From Planctomycetia bacterium (lineage in GTDB: Bacteria > Planctomycetota > Planctomycetia > Pirellulales > Thermoguttaceae), in NCBI GenBank assembly GCA_030527105.1, contig JAUNBK010000018.1, positions 1 to 51,295 of the forward strand: a stretch of 51,295 nt of DNA, read 5' to 3'. The position numbers and the translations under genes are program-made. The notes under the pieces were generated by a model. That model ran no database searches, was not told the origin of the DNA, and saw only the letters and a list, made by a program, of their open reading frames with translations. Shown here one piece after another: positions 17,415 to 26,528 of this stretch. The first letter of the stretch is position 1. Each line of letters begins with the position of its first letter.

Positions 17415-20195
17415 ATGAATTTCAAAAGAAATTTTTGTGTCGTGTTTAGCGTGTTGCTCGTGGTCGCGTCGCCGCTTTTCGCGCAGACGACATACACCAA
17501 CCAAAACATCACAGAAAACGTCAGCACCACGAACAACGACCTCACGATCAGTACGACCGACGGCGACTATTCCATCGGACCCGGCTACGTGATTTCTGGC
17601 ACAGGAACGCTGACGAAAACGGGCGATCGTGCGTTCACCATTGAGGGCGACAGCACCTATACGGGCAGCACGACCATCTCGGGCGGCACGCTGAACGTGA
17701 AAGGCGATTTTGCGTCCCGGTTTTATGTCCAGAATGGGAGCATCGTTTTCGACATGGGCACTGATGGCACCGCCACGATTGACGCCGACGGGTACAATTA
17801 TTCGGCTCGCATTGGAGATGGCAGTGGCGCGAATGGTAGCATGACGCTAACATCTGGAACGGTCACGATTAGACACCCCACGGGAGGCGAGAAGGGCAGT
17901 ATCCGTCTTGGCAGCAATGCTGGAACCGGCACTCTCACGATCAACGGTGGGGAGATGAATGTTGAAGGTCGAATTCTCTTCGGAGCAAATAGCGACGGGT
18001 CTAACGCCACCCTCACGATAAACGGCGGGGCATTGAATCTCGGACGCGCGGGAAATTACACCACGGGCGGCGACCCGGCTTGCGGTGTGCTCTGGTTCGG
18101 CGCGCATACTTCCACTGTGAATCTTAACGGCGGCACGCTGTCGCTTTATGGGATGAAAAACAATTCTCCCAACGCGGCTAGTGCATTCAATCTCAACGGC
18201 GGAACGATCAAAGCGGTTGCGACAAACAATACCGACTTCTTCAACGCAGGAATGACGTTCAACGTCCTCGCAGGAGGCGCGAAGGTTGACACGAATGGTT
18301 TCGACGTCACGATAGATAAAGTCCTCACTGGCTCCGATGGCGACGGTGGACTGACGAAAACCGGCGCTGGGACGCTCACGCTCACTGCCGCGAACACGTA
18401 CACCGGTGGCACGACGGTCTCGCAGGGAACCGTACGCTTGCAAGGAAACGCGCTCACGGGCATCGCAACGAAGACGTTCGCGATTGCTAAGGACGGGACG
18501 CTGGAGTTGTACAGCACTACGAGTCTCACGCCCGCTCTTGTTGCCGGGAATGTCACGGGGACGGGAACGCTCAAGATCAGTGGAGATAAAACCTCCAGCT
18601 CCCACTTTGATTTTAGAACCTCCAATTTGACGGGTTTCGAGGGAGCCATCCTCGTTGATGCCGCGCGTTTCCTCGTGTCAGCGAATACGCACATTGGCAC
18701 GACCGACACGTTCACGAGAAACATCACCGTCCAGAACGATGGTCAGTTGTACAATACCGGTACCGTCACCGCCAACATGACGATTTCTGGCGATGGCACT
18801 TCCGAAGGTTCGGGAAACCTCGGTGCGATTCGTTTGCAAGGCGGCACGATTAACGGGACAATCACGCTGGCGGGCAACGCCGTCATTGGCTCGTACGGAG
18901 GGGCGGGAACCGTCAATTCCACGATTGACCTCGGCACATACCAGTTAATGATCCGCCCCACGGACAACACACGGAATACTGGAAATAACACGACCCTAAA
19001 CGGCATCATCAGCGGTACGGGGTCGCTCAATCTGAATGCCTGGGGCACGACGACCACAATCACCGCCGCGAACACGTACACTGGCGGCACGACGCTCACG
19101 AGCGGCACGGTCTTCGCCACCAACAACGCCGCCTTCGGTACGGGAACTATCACGCTGGCAGGAGGAACGCTCGCCGTCGATGCGCAGAGGACTCTTCAAA
19201 ACGACATCATTGCCGCCGACGGTACCACTTCCACGATCATCACGGGCGACATCGGAAATATCATACTCTATGGCAAGATTTCCGGGAATGGAACGATTAC
19301 TCGTACTAGTGGTATGACCGTCATGCTCCACGGCGACAACTCTGGCTTTACCGGAACATGGAACGCTGACGGGACGAATACCTACTTCTGCACCGCCGTC
19401 GCGGGGAGCGCCAATGCGACGTGGAACGTCACGGGCACGCTGGCAGGGTGTGTCGCTAATGACTCATACACCATCCAATTGGGTGCCCTAACGGGAACTG
19501 GTACCTTGCGGGGGGACACGAGTGCTGCGCTCACGTTTGAAATCGGTGGGAAGAATCTCGAAGACTCCGTCTTTTCTGGAACGATCACAGACGGATACAA
19601 TAACGGAACCGTTGCGATTAACAAAGTCGGCACAGGTGCACTCACGCTTACGGGCACGAAAGACTACACTGGCGGCACGACGCTCTCCGAAGGACGGCTG
19701 AACGTGTCGGGGGCTCTCACAGGAAACTTGACTGCCGACACTCGCGACGGTGCGGCAGCCCTTGCGGTTTTCTCGCCCGGGGAGAATAATGCGGTTGGAA
19801 CAACGACCCTCGGCGGGACGGCAACCTTTGCGGACGCGATTTTGAAGATCGAAGTCGACTCAACCGGGATGGATTTGCTCTCCGTCAACTCCATTTCCTT
19901 TACGGACAACTCGGTTTTGGAAATTGACGTGCTCGATGATTTTCTCCTGACAGGCGGGCTTGAGTACGAACTTTTGAACTCTACGGACGCGTTGCCGACA
20001 GTGGATTGGGAGTTTTTAGCGTCGCCCAGCACGAGTTACTTGTGGAATTTCCGCGTTGCCGGGAACTCGCTCTACGCCTCCGTCGACGCCAACGCTGTGC
20101 CAGAGCCAGCGACGTGGGCGCTCCTCGTCTTGGGCGCGTTTGGGTTGTATTGCGCGCGGAAAAAGCGATATACGAAGTCGCACAAAGCAGAATAA
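17415..20195 (+). CDS. Exported autotransporter-repeat (PATR) protein with PEP-CTERM signal, paralog 3
   Basis: 926 residues. The signal peptide MNFKRNFCVVFSVLLVVA ends at PLFAQ. The passenger contains repeats of the type GTLTINGGEMNVEG and NTYTGGTTLTSGTV. The C-terminus repeats that of paralog 1 but reads LYCARKK with tail RYTKSHKAE. It follows paralog 2 by 78 bp, with AAGGAAACA before the ATG and a leader homologous to that of gene 2. The mosaic pattern (front like paralog 2, back like paralog 1) points to recombination within the array. Confidence 0.88.
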   Translation: MNFKRNFCVVFSVLLVVASPLFAQTTYTNQNITENVSTTNNDLTISTTDGDYSIGPGYVISGTGTLTKTGDRAFTIEGDSTYTGSTTISGGTLNVKGDFASRFYVQNGSIVFDMGTDGTATIDADGYNYSARIGDGSGANGSMTLTSGTVTIRHPTGGEKGSIRLGSNAGTGTLTINGGEMNVEGRILFGANSDGSNATLTINGGALNLGRAGNYTTGGDPACGVLWFGAHTSTVNLNGGTLSLYGMKNNSPNAASAFNLNGGTIKAVATNNTDFFNAGMTFNVLAGGAKVDTNGFDVTIDKVLTGSDGDGGLTKTGAGTLTLTAANTYTGGTTVSQGTVRLQGNALTGIATKTFAIAKDGTLELYSTTSLTPALVAGNVTGTGTLKISGDKTSSSHFDFRTSNLTGFEGAILVDAARFLVSANTHIGTTDTFTRNITVQNDGQLYNTGTVTANMTISGDGTSEGSGNLGAIRLQGGTINGTITLAGNAVIGSYGGAGTVNSTIDLGTYQLMIRPTDNTRNTGNNTTLNGIISGTGSLNLNAWGTTTTITAANTYTGGTTLTSGTVFATNNAAFGTGTITLAGGTLAVDAQRTLQNDIIAADGTTSTIITGDIGNIILYGKISGNGTITRTSGMTVMLHGDNSGFTGTWNADGTNTYFCTAVAGSANATWNVTGTLAGCVANDSYTIQLGALTGTGTLRGDTSAALTFEIGGKNLEDSVFSGTITDGYNNGTVAINKVGTGALTLTGTKDYTGGTTLSEGRLNVSGALTGNLTADTRDGAAALAVFSPGENNAVGTTTLGGTATFADAILKIEVDSTGMDLLSVNSISFTDNSVLEIDVLDDFLLTGGLEYELLNSTDALPTVDWEFLASPSTSYLWNFRVAGNSLYASVDANAVPEPATWALLVLGAFGLYCARKKRYTKSHKAE
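19665..20164 (+). repeat. 500-bp near-identical 3' block shared with paralog 1 (copy B)
   Basis: Partner of 13611-14110 at a constant offset of 6054 bp with no indels. Confidence 0.85.
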
Positions 20196-20208
20196 ACATT
20201 CGTTGCAG

Positions 20209-20264
20209 AGCGGACACAGGAGCAATCTCGTTACATAGCCTCACTGGCTACGCTCCAGTCCGCT
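20209..20264. other. Nested hairpin downstream of PATR gene 3
   Basis: Three nested paired blocks: AGCGGAC/GTCCGCT, GGAGC/GCTCC and TAGCC/GGCTA; CGTT/AACG just outside extends it. No T run follows. Two further hairpins lie in the same gene-free stretch: AGAGGTC/GACCTCT (20349-20380) and ATTGCCT/AGGCAAT (20393-20411). They could be 3'-end processing or termination structures, or a small RNA. Confidence 0.4.
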
Positions 20265-20425
20265 TAACGACGCGATTTCCTCAAGCATTAATTGGAATAA
20301 AGATACCGTCTGGACCGTGGCGAAAATCTTAGCTGCCAGATAATGAAAAGAGGTCGAATGCAAAACTACACTTGACCTCTCGAATATCTCCCATTGCCTT
20401 CTGGAGGCAATAGAGCCATAAAAAA

Positions 20426-20508
20426 TACCGGAGGTGGGAGTCGAACCCACATGTCCGGGAGGACAATGGATTTTGAATCCATCGCGTCTGCCATTCCGCC
20501 ACTCCGGC
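20426..20508 (-). tRNA. tRNA-Leu (anticodon CAA)
   Basis: Read on the minus strand: acceptor GCCGGAG pairs with CTCCGGT (first pair G-U), discriminator A. The anticodon stem is ATGGA/TCCAT with loop TTCAAAA, giving anticodon CAA. A long variable arm (TGTCC...GGACA) marks it as class II. The T arm is GTGGG-TTCGACT-CCCAC. CCA is not encoded; a TTTTT follows directly and may end transcription. Confidence 0.93.
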
Positions 20509-20546
20509 TGTCGCGTCAAGGGAACACCCTCAACAATGACACGGTG

Positions 20547-20574
20547 ATTTTACCACTTTTTCATCTAATTGCAA
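20547..20574 (-). promoter_or_regulatory. Predicted promoter of tRNA-Leu
   Basis: On the minus strand, TTGCAA (20569-20574) and TAAAAT (20547-20552) are 16 bp apart, about 40 bp before the tRNA 5' end. Confidence 0.5.
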
Positions 20575-20585
20575 GGGGGGGGGCG

Positions 20586-22529
20586 CTATTTTTTATGCGA
20601 GTCGCGTCGCTCGCTAATGCGAACAAGATCATCCTCCAACAATTGCTTGGAATCGACCGTGTCGTATAGCTCTAACGCACGCTGGGTAAGATATGGACGC
20701 AATATTCCATGCACCATATCGCTCTGCCCCGCCTCCCACCAGAGGTCGGCGAGAGCGCACACACGCTGAGAATCCTCAAGCGCGTTCTCCTTTTCCAGCT
20801 GCATCTGCATCTTGGCAGGTCTGCTCAAGAGAGGATTCCCGCATCGCTCCAAATTTGGCAACAGATCGTTTCCAAACTTTTTATCAACAAAGCATCGACA
20901 AATAACGTATATCGTGTTCGCTTGTGCGTCGTTTGGGTGTTTTTCTACCGCCGCCGCCCATTTTTCAACGTCCTCAAATTGTTCCTTGAGTTTTGAAAGA
21001 CGATCGTAAAATTTGTCGAACAGTTGCTGTTGCTGCGAAACCAACCGAATCTTTCTCCCCAAGCGACACGCCATGTCCAAGAGATTGTACGCTTCGGTAT
21101 ACTGCTGATTCTTCTCGAAATGGCGCCCCAAATGGAACGTCTGAAGGAGAAACTCCGGCAGTCCATACGAATTTTCCAACTCCGCCGCCCCCAGATATGA
21201 GTTCCCTAATTTCAAATAGGAGTCATATTTGAGCGAGGTTGCTGAAATGTCGTAGTAACTCTCCACCGTCTCAAGCACTTTCGTTACGCTTGAAAAAACT
21301 TTGCTCTCAATGGCACGATCCAGAGCCAACATAAAGATCGCGTAGCGGGAGCGTTCCTCCGTTTCCGGATTCATGCCCTTCTCCAACAGCAACTCCAGCG
21401 ACAATGCTTGGTATCCGTCTTGGACCGATTCTTCCGTATTGGCACCGTCACGCGAGGAAGATGAAATACTCTCGTCTTGCGCTGACAAGGAGGCGACGTC
21501 GGAGTTTTGCCCTTCTCGGTAGTCCATCGCGAGGCTCTCAACATCAGAGGAATCACCCTCAAGACCACCCTCAAGACCACCCTCCACACCATTTTGCGGC
21601 GGCGTCTCTTGCGACGGACCGGGAGCCGCAGCATTTTTGGCAGTCAGCACTCGCTGGAGTCCACCACGCATTTTTCCCCCCTTCGGGACTTCGCGCATTT
21701 GTGGCGGAGTGCTGAGGGCTTGAACGTTTGAGGTTTGGTCCGCCGAGGTGACGGACTCCTGAGACTCCATATCGTCGTTTGATTCGTGTGTGTCGTCTTC
21801 GAGTGCTGCAACATCCAAAACATCAGACTCTAAAGAGTCTACGCCTGTCGTTGTTTCCAAGTCGACCAGCTCAACCTCCAAGGAGGGCACACCTGATGAA
21901 TCGTCCGCCTGCATTTCGTCCAACAAGTGGCTATCGCCCTCCAATGAATCCTCAATTCCACTGGGAACGAACGGAGAGGAGGGTTCTGTATTTTTACGCA
22001 GCCCTCTTGCCCCACGAGATTTTGCGGGACGAGGCACCTCGACCATCTCGCTCGGCAAACGCACGAACGGAGACACCTTCTCAACGCGCAATTCCGAACG
22101 ATACGCAATACTTCCGTCTGGATTTCTCTCAACGGAGAACGCCATGAGCGTCATGATGACCAAACCGCCAGCAAACGAAGCCGCAATGAGGGCAAATTGC
22201 CTCACGCGCGTTGCGAAGGAAGGTTTCGTGTATACCTGCCACGCTTTTTTGCCATCCACAGGGCAGTTCATGTCATATTCGTGCTTAAGGTCCTCGTGCA
22301 GAAGAGTAACGCGCCCCTCCACCATCACTTGGAGGATGTCTCGATAAGCGTCCACGTCTTCCGTGAGATCGACCTTCCGGAACTCCTCAAAGCGCCGGTT
22401 TAACGCCTCGCGAATCACCTTCGAATCGTGCTCAAGGTAATTCAAGCCAAACAACGTGTAGTAGTTGGGGATGATACCCGGCTTGGTATCAATTCCCAAC
22501 CACTTCTTATAATAAAATGTATAGTCCAT
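20586..22529 (-). CDS. WLGI/DnaJ-like N-terminal, single-pass membrane protein with helical C-terminus
   Basis: 647 residues. The first 90 (KKWLGI...PNYYTLFGL, EHDSKVIREALNRRFEEFR, LLHEDLKHEYD) match a domain widespread in planctomycetes that resembles a J-domain but lacks HPD. One membrane segment follows (about 108-130). Next is a long acidic, Ser-rich low-complexity region (about 165-390). The C-terminal 230 residues are helical with a TPR-like look (LKLGNSYLGAAELENSYGLPEF, YTEAYNLLDMACRLG). The function is unknown; an envelope scaffold is possible. The start lies 28 bp downstream of repeat copy 5. Confidence 0.75.
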   Translation of the reverse strand: MDYTFYYKKWLGIDTKPGIIPNYYTLFGLNYLEHDSKVIREALNRRFEEFRKVDLTEDVDAYRDILQVMVEGRVTLLHEDLKHEYDMNCPVDGKKAWQVYTKPSFATRVRQFALIAASFAGGLVIMTLMAFSVERNPDGSIAYRSELRVEKVSPFVRLPSEMVEVPRPAKSRGARGLRKNTEPSSPFVPSGIEDSLEGDSHLLDEMQADDSSGVPSLEVELVDLETTTGVDSLESDVLDVAALEDDTHESNDDMESQESVTSADQTSNVQALSTPPQMREVPKGGKMRGGLQRVLTAKNAAAPGPSQETPPQNGVEGGLEGGLEGDSSDVESLAMDYREGQNSDVASLSAQDESISSSSRDGANTEESVQDGYQALSLELLLEKGMNPETEERSRYAIFMLALDRAIESKVFSSVTKVLETVESYYDISATSLKYDSYLKLGNSYLGAAELENSYGLPEFLLQTFHLGRHFEKNQQYTEAYNLLDMACRLGRKIRLVSQQQQLFDKFYDRLSKLKEQFEDVEKWAAAVEKHPNDAQANTIYVICRCFVDKKFGNDLLPNLERCGNPLLSRPAKMQMQLEKENALEDSQRVCALADLWWEAGQSDMVHGILRPYLTQRALELYDTVDSKQLLEDDLVRISERRDSHKK

Positions 22530-22557
22530 AAAAAACTTTCTTCGAACTCGTCACACT

Positions 22558-22660
22558 TATACTCATCGTTTTTGAAATTTTCGTTTTCACGAAATTCCGG
22601 GAGCCGTGGTACATCGCTCCGACGACGGACAAAACCGGAAATTCATACGAGAAGTATGTA
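22558..22660 (+). repeat. Dispersed palindromic repeat, copy 5 (diverged)
   Basis: Begins TATACTCATCG and ends GAAGTATGTA. The core differs at many positions, but the central stem is kept with changed bases (GGGAGC/GCTCC). It lies between the LysM gene and the WLGI gene. Confidence 0.75.
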
Positions 22661-22759
22661 AAATTCGTTTTCACGACCCACGTGTCGCGGCATACAGCCC
22701 TGACGCATGGCGGTGCTATGGCGGACAAATCGACAAATCGAGTCGCCCCCGCCGCTTCG

Positions 22760-25069
22760 TCACTTCCACAAATCTGGCTGCATCGCCATGGAATCCTCTG
22801 CAGGGGGAAGCTCTATTTGCGTCCCGGGGACAAGCTCAAAACGCTCTTGCAATTTATCCTGATTCAGACGATAAATTTTGGGCCAAAGCGACGCATTGCC
22901 GAGTTGCTTTCGTGCAATGTCCGTAAGCGTGTCTCCCTCACGAATGACGTAATACGTCCGCGGAGCACTCCTGCCTGCCTGCTCTAACGAAGGCACTCTA
23001 CCCTCTTTCGGGTAGTTCGGACAGAGCGCAGGATAGTAACTCATCAAAATTTCTGCCTTCGGGATTTGCAATCTTGTCCCCTCAGGCAAAATATTTGGAT
23101 TATTTACTATATTACTATTATACTGTGCGAGAGCTTTATGATAACCACCCGTCCCATACATTTTTTCGGAAATTTTCCAAAAAGTATCCCCCTGTGTAAC
23201 AGCGTAAACGGTATCATTGCTAAGTCTTTCGCCGCCTCTGTCTTTTGCGCGCGCATCCCCCGTTTCGCTGCTTGCCTCGTTTCGCGCAGACAGGGAAGAA
23301 TCGGCAATTGGGGTGCTTTCCAAAGCCCCAAGTCCGCCCAAACCTCCCACTTCCACTGAAAGCGGAGTTCCGCTTGCCACGGAGTTGTTCATATCCGTTT
23401 CCACGGGCGGGAGTGAAGGCGCGGAAGCAGCATCAAGCGGGGAATTATCAAGCGAGAGACTAGGAGCGGCATCTGTGGGGGACTCTGCGGAGGCATCCTC
23501 CATGACAAATCCCGGGATGGAAACATCCTCATCTCCAAGGCTGGGCAAAGCCGCCGAGTCCGCAGGCGAGAAACTGTTTTCGAGACTCGCTTCAGAACCA
23601 TTGGAGGCACCGAAGCTCGGCTCTGTTGGAAGTTCGTTTGTAGTGGCGGGCGGTGTTTCTGGTTCGTCCACTGCGAGCGTGCCCTCAAGCGGGATTAAGG
23701 AATGCTCGTTTTCTGGAACAATAATATCGTCCGTGTTCATGCCGGGCGAGTTGTTGACGCTGTATTCCAAGGTATCACGCGAAGGTGTGGTCGAGTCGAC
23801 ACTCATCGGCGCAAGATCGTCCAATGGGGTTACATTGTCCGCACTTCCCAGATCGGCGGGCAAATCCGTTGGCAAACCGGGACTTTCAGGCGATGTTACA
23901 TCCGTCGGGAGCGAGGAATCGTTCAAGCCCAAGTCGATCTGCGACGCACCATCTTCTTCCAAAAGGGTCGCCTCGCCACCCAAGGTGCCAGGTGGGGTTG
24001 CTGCGCCTTCCTCTGAGGTTAGGTCTGAGGGGAAACTTAAGCCGCCCAATGGGGCATCCACTTCGGAGTTACCAAGCCCGTTTGAGATGGCGGTCTCTCC
24101 CAATCCTTCCGCGCTCAAGACGGAACCGCTCGCGGAAGCGCCTGTCTCGGCAGGGATATCCGCCGCAGCGGGAGGATTTTCCGAGAGAAGACCCGGCAGG
24201 GAATCCTCGCCTGGCAAAGATTCTGCTTTCTGGGGGGCAGCTGCGGGAGTTTCGGCAACGGGATATCCGGCAGCGGGGGTGTCCGAGACGTTCCGTGAAG
24301 GGGACGAAGCAGGGGTTGCGCCTGCCGAAGGCTGAACCTCCGCGCTTGAGTTTGCACCAGAGGTCTGACCGTCTCCTCCAACCTCAGGCGCGTCCGACTT
24401 TGCAACCTGTTTTCCACTCGTCGCGCCCAAACAGAGGAACGACAAGACGACAACCAAAAGGAGGGCGGCGAGGCTTGAGAGCGAAATAATCGTGCGTTTT
24501 TTCGTTGAGAAGCAAAGGTCTTTCGTTTTCACTCCCACGACTTTCGACTTATCCCAAGTCCAAATAGCGCCTTTCTTTGCGACACCAAGTCCAGTACGCG
24601 ACGCCCCTGCCGTTTTTTTCCCGAAAGAGACCGCTTTTTTCCCGAAAGAAACAGCTTTTCCTCCCCACGAGGCGAAGACTGACGGTTTTGGAGGAATCTC
24701 GGGACCCAATTCTTCGACAGGAGCCTCTCCCTCTTCGAGAATGGTTTCCTCCTGAAGAGATTCTTCTTGGGGAGTCTGTCCGTCCGCCGCATTTTTCGCG
24801 GCATCCTCCGCACTTTTTCCTGTCCCTCGGTTCGCGCTTTTTCCCTGCGTTTCCTCTGAAGCGTCTAAACTTTGGTACAGATCGGACCACGCATCGCGTT
24901 CTTCTTTTGCGCTGCTCTTCCCGCGCTCCTTTTCTTCCGAGGCACCCGCAGCAGGAGAATCTGGCGACGAGGAACTGCCAAATTCGTATTGATCGTCGTT
25001 TTCGCCATAATTGTCGTAGCTGTCCTCAAACATGCTATCGTAGCGATTTCTTTTGTTTTTCTTACCCAC
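22760..25069 (-). CDS. Single-pass membrane protein with two C-terminal LysM domains
   Basis: 769 residues. The cytoplasmic N-terminus (1-190) is acidic, then basic with a short direct repeat (AVSFGKK twice, about 140-152). A membrane segment lies at about 193-215, followed by a Pro/Ser/Ala-rich extracytoplasmic linker of about 400 residues. Two LysM domains come last: VYAVTQGDTFWKISEKMYG and, near the end, TYYVIREGDTLTDIARKQLG. LysM binds peptidoglycan, so the protein probably ties the membrane to the wall. The start codon is GTG with GGGGAGG upstream. It follows rsmH by 12 bp, the place where many bacteria have ftsL. Confidence 0.85.
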   Translation of the reverse strand: MGKKNKRNRYDSMFEDSYDNYGENDDQYEFGSSSSPDSPAAGASEEKERGKSSAKEERDAWSDLYQSLDASEETQGKSANRGTGKSAEDAAKNAADGQTPQEESLQEETILEEGEAPVEELGPEIPPKPSVFASWGGKAVSFGKKAVSFGKKTAGASRTGLGVAKKGAIWTWDKSKVVGVKTKDLCFSTKKRTIISLSSLAALLLVVVLSFLCLGATSGKQVAKSDAPEVGGDGQTSGANSSAEVQPSAGATPASSPSRNVSDTPAAGYPVAETPAAAPQKAESLPGEDSLPGLLSENPPAAADIPAETGASASGSVLSAEGLGETAISNGLGNSEVDAPLGGLSFPSDLTSEEGAATPPGTLGGEATLLEEDGASQIDLGLNDSSLPTDVTSPESPGLPTDLPADLGSADNVTPLDDLAPMSVDSTTPSRDTLEYSVNNSPGMNTDDIIVPENEHSLIPLEGTLAVDEPETPPATTNELPTEPSFGASNGSEASLENSFSPADSAALPSLGDEDVSIPGFVMEDASAESPTDAAPSLSLDNSPLDAASAPSLPPVETDMNNSVASGTPLSVEVGGLGGLGALESTPIADSSLSARNEASSETGDARAKDRGGERLSNDTVYAVTQGDTFWKISEKMYGTGGYHKALAQYNSNIVNNPNILPEGTRLQIPKAEILMSYYPALCPNYPKEGRVPSLEQAGRSAPRTYYVIREGDTLTDIARKQLGNASLWPKIYRLNQDKLQERFELVPGTQIELPPAEDSMAMQPDLWK

Positions 25070-25081
25070 GAAAACCTCCCC

Positions 25082-25966
25082 TTATTTCACAATTTCTGCC
25101 ACGCGCAACTTCGCGCTTCGAGACCTTGGATTCTGACGACACTCTGCCTCATCTGCCAGTATCGGCTTTTTGTTGATAGGACGATAGGCGGAATTATCAC
25201 GAAATGCGTCTTTTACGCGACGATCTTCCAACGAATGGAAACTTATGACGGCTGCACGACCTCCAGCACGGAGGCAAAATGGGATTTCCCGCAAAACCTT
25301 GTCGAGAGAATCTAATTCCCGATTCACCGCAATGCGCAAAGCCTGAAAAGTCCGCGTGGCACGGTCAATCGTCTCCTTAGGCGAGCGCGGAACGCAGCGT
25401 CGAACCAAATCCGCCAACTCTGTTGCCGTACGAATTGGCTTCTCCTTCCGAACCTCCACAATTTTGCGCGCAATGCGGCGACTGTATCTCTCCTCGCCAT
25501 ACTCGAAGATGAGGTTCGCGAGGTTTTCCTCCCTCATCGTGTTGACGAGATAGGAAGCGGGCTTCCCTTCGTCCGTATTGAATCGCAAGTCCAGCGGACC
25601 GTCGGCGCGAAAACTAAATCCCCGACTATCGTCAAGGAGTTGGTCGCTCGAAAGTCCCAAATCGAGGAGGATACCGTCGACTTTCCCGACGCCAGCCTCT
25701 TCCAAAACTTCCTGAACTTCGGAAAAATTACTCTGAGCGAGAATGACTGGACAGCCACGCAGCGCAACCTCCGCGCGCTCTATTGCGAGCGGGTCACGAT
25801 CGAGCGCGATGATCAATCCCTTCTCTCCGACACGCTGAGCCAACGCGCGTGTGTGTCCGCCGCCGCCCAGCGTTCCGTCGACGATAATCTGCCCCGGCTG
25901 AGGATCAAGCGCCTTGAGTACCTCCTCAAGCAACACGGGAATATGCACGGTTTCTCGCTCTGGCAT
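25082..25966 (-). CDS. rsmH: 16S rRNA (cytosine(1402)-N(4))-methyltransferase
   Basis: Methylates C1402 of 16S rRNA using S-adenosylmethionine (old name MraW). 294 residues, a normal length. Landmarks are HIPVLLEEVL near the start, the SAM loop DGTLGGGGHTRA (about 30-41), LDLGLSSDQLLDDSRGFSF, RIAVNRELDSLDKVL and ISFHSLEDRRVK. In most bacteria rsmH heads the division and cell wall cluster; here it is paired only with the LysM gene. Confidence 0.96.
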   Translation of the reverse strand: MPERETVHIPVLLEEVLKALDPQPGQIIVDGTLGGGGHTRALAQRVGEKGLIIALDRDPLAIERAEVALRGCPVILAQSNFSEVQEVLEEAGVGKVDGILLDLGLSSDQLLDDSRGFSFRADGPLDLRFNTDEGKPASYLVNTMREENLANLIFEYGEERYSRRIARKIVEVRKEKPIRTATELADLVRRCVPRSPKETIDRATRTFQALRIAVNRELDSLDKVLREIPFCLRAGGRAAVISFHSLEDRRVKDAFRDNSAYRPINKKPILADEAECRQNPRSRSAKLRVAEIVK

Positions 25967-26024
25967 TTTGGGGTTTTTTCCTCCACAATCAGTGGCACAC
26001 TGTTCTTTTCACAATATTTCGCGT

Positions 26025-26125
26025 TATACTCTTCGTACTCTGCTCGTCGTACTTTTCACGGAGTTCCAGAAGCCACAGTGCGTAGGCTCCAACGAGCGGA
26101 CGAGAACACAACTTTGATGATTATA
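26025..26125 (+). repeat. Dispersed palindromic repeat, copy 6 (strongly diverged)
   Basis: Begins TATACTCTTCG and ends GATTATA. The core AGCCACAGTGCGTAGGCTCC is recognisable but eroded. It carries the longer left end described for the diverged subfamily. It lies about 60 bp upstream of rsmH. Confidence 0.6.
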
Positions 26126-26182
26126 GCAATTTTTTCGTTTTTGTCCAGAGCACTTTTCTCTTTTTTATGCCCAATCCTTCTT

Positions 26183-26306
26183 TATACTCATTGTACTTTA
26201 CACTGATCGTCCTTTAAAATTCCCGTTTTGCGCGACGTTCCGCGAGCCGTGGTGCGCAAGCTCCAACGGCAGACAGAAGCGAAAACTCGAACGAGAAGTG
26301 TTACAT
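26183..26306 (+). repeat. Dispersed palindromic repeat, copy 7 (diverged, extended left end)
   Basis: A doubled left end, TATACTCATTGTAC, then TACACTGATCGTCC (from 26199). The core matches well to about 26270 and the right end is eroded (GAAGTGTTACATA). It lies between rsmH and the manC promoter. Confidence 0.7.
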
Positions 26307-26350
26307 AATGCGCCGCGCCGCCTCTTCCGTTGTTTTTTATCGCATTCGTA

Positions 26351-26379
26351 TTGACAAGGCGGACTCTTTTTGGTATAAT
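26351..26379 (+). promoter_or_regulatory. Consensus promoter of manC-DAHP synthase
   Basis: Perfect TTGACA (26351-26356) and perfect TATAAT (26374-26379), 17 bp apart. The start would be near 26386, giving an unusually long leader of about 260 nt that contains repeat copies 8 and 9. Confidence 0.75.
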
Positions 26380-26406
26380 ACGCAGTCACTCTCGCTGTTG
26401 CGAGGG

Positions 26407-26497
26407 TGTATTCATCCTGCTTTAAAATTTCGGTTTTCACGATATCCCCCGAACCACGGCTCGCAAAACGTCGCGCAGAACGGGAATTTTAAAGGAG
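26407..26497 (-). repeat. Dispersed palindromic repeat, copy 8 (two left arms, fold-back form)
   Basis: The right half (CCACGGCTCGCAAAACG to GAGTATA) is a good left arm in reverse orientation. The left half is a second, diverged left arm facing it. The usual right arm is absent, so the copy is closer to a simple palindrome than the others. It lies inside the predicted manC leader. Confidence 0.75.
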
Positions 26498-26528
26498 GAT
26501 GAGTATATAAAAAACAATGAGTAGAGTT

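Noticed and set aside
20201..20269. Possible attC-like recombination site after PATR gene 3
   Set aside because: The nested hairpin is there, but the RYYYAAC/GTTRRRY core sites are not in the right places and there is no integrase.
20241..20519. Minus-strand open frame reading PEWRNGRRDGFKIHCPPGHVG
   Set aside because: It reads through tRNA-Leu; this is a familiar false protein from tRNA sequence.
23217..24335. 372-codon plus-strand frame opposite the LysM gene
   Set aside because: Shadow of the Pro/Ser/Ala-rich linker of the LysM protein; no ribosome site and no domain.
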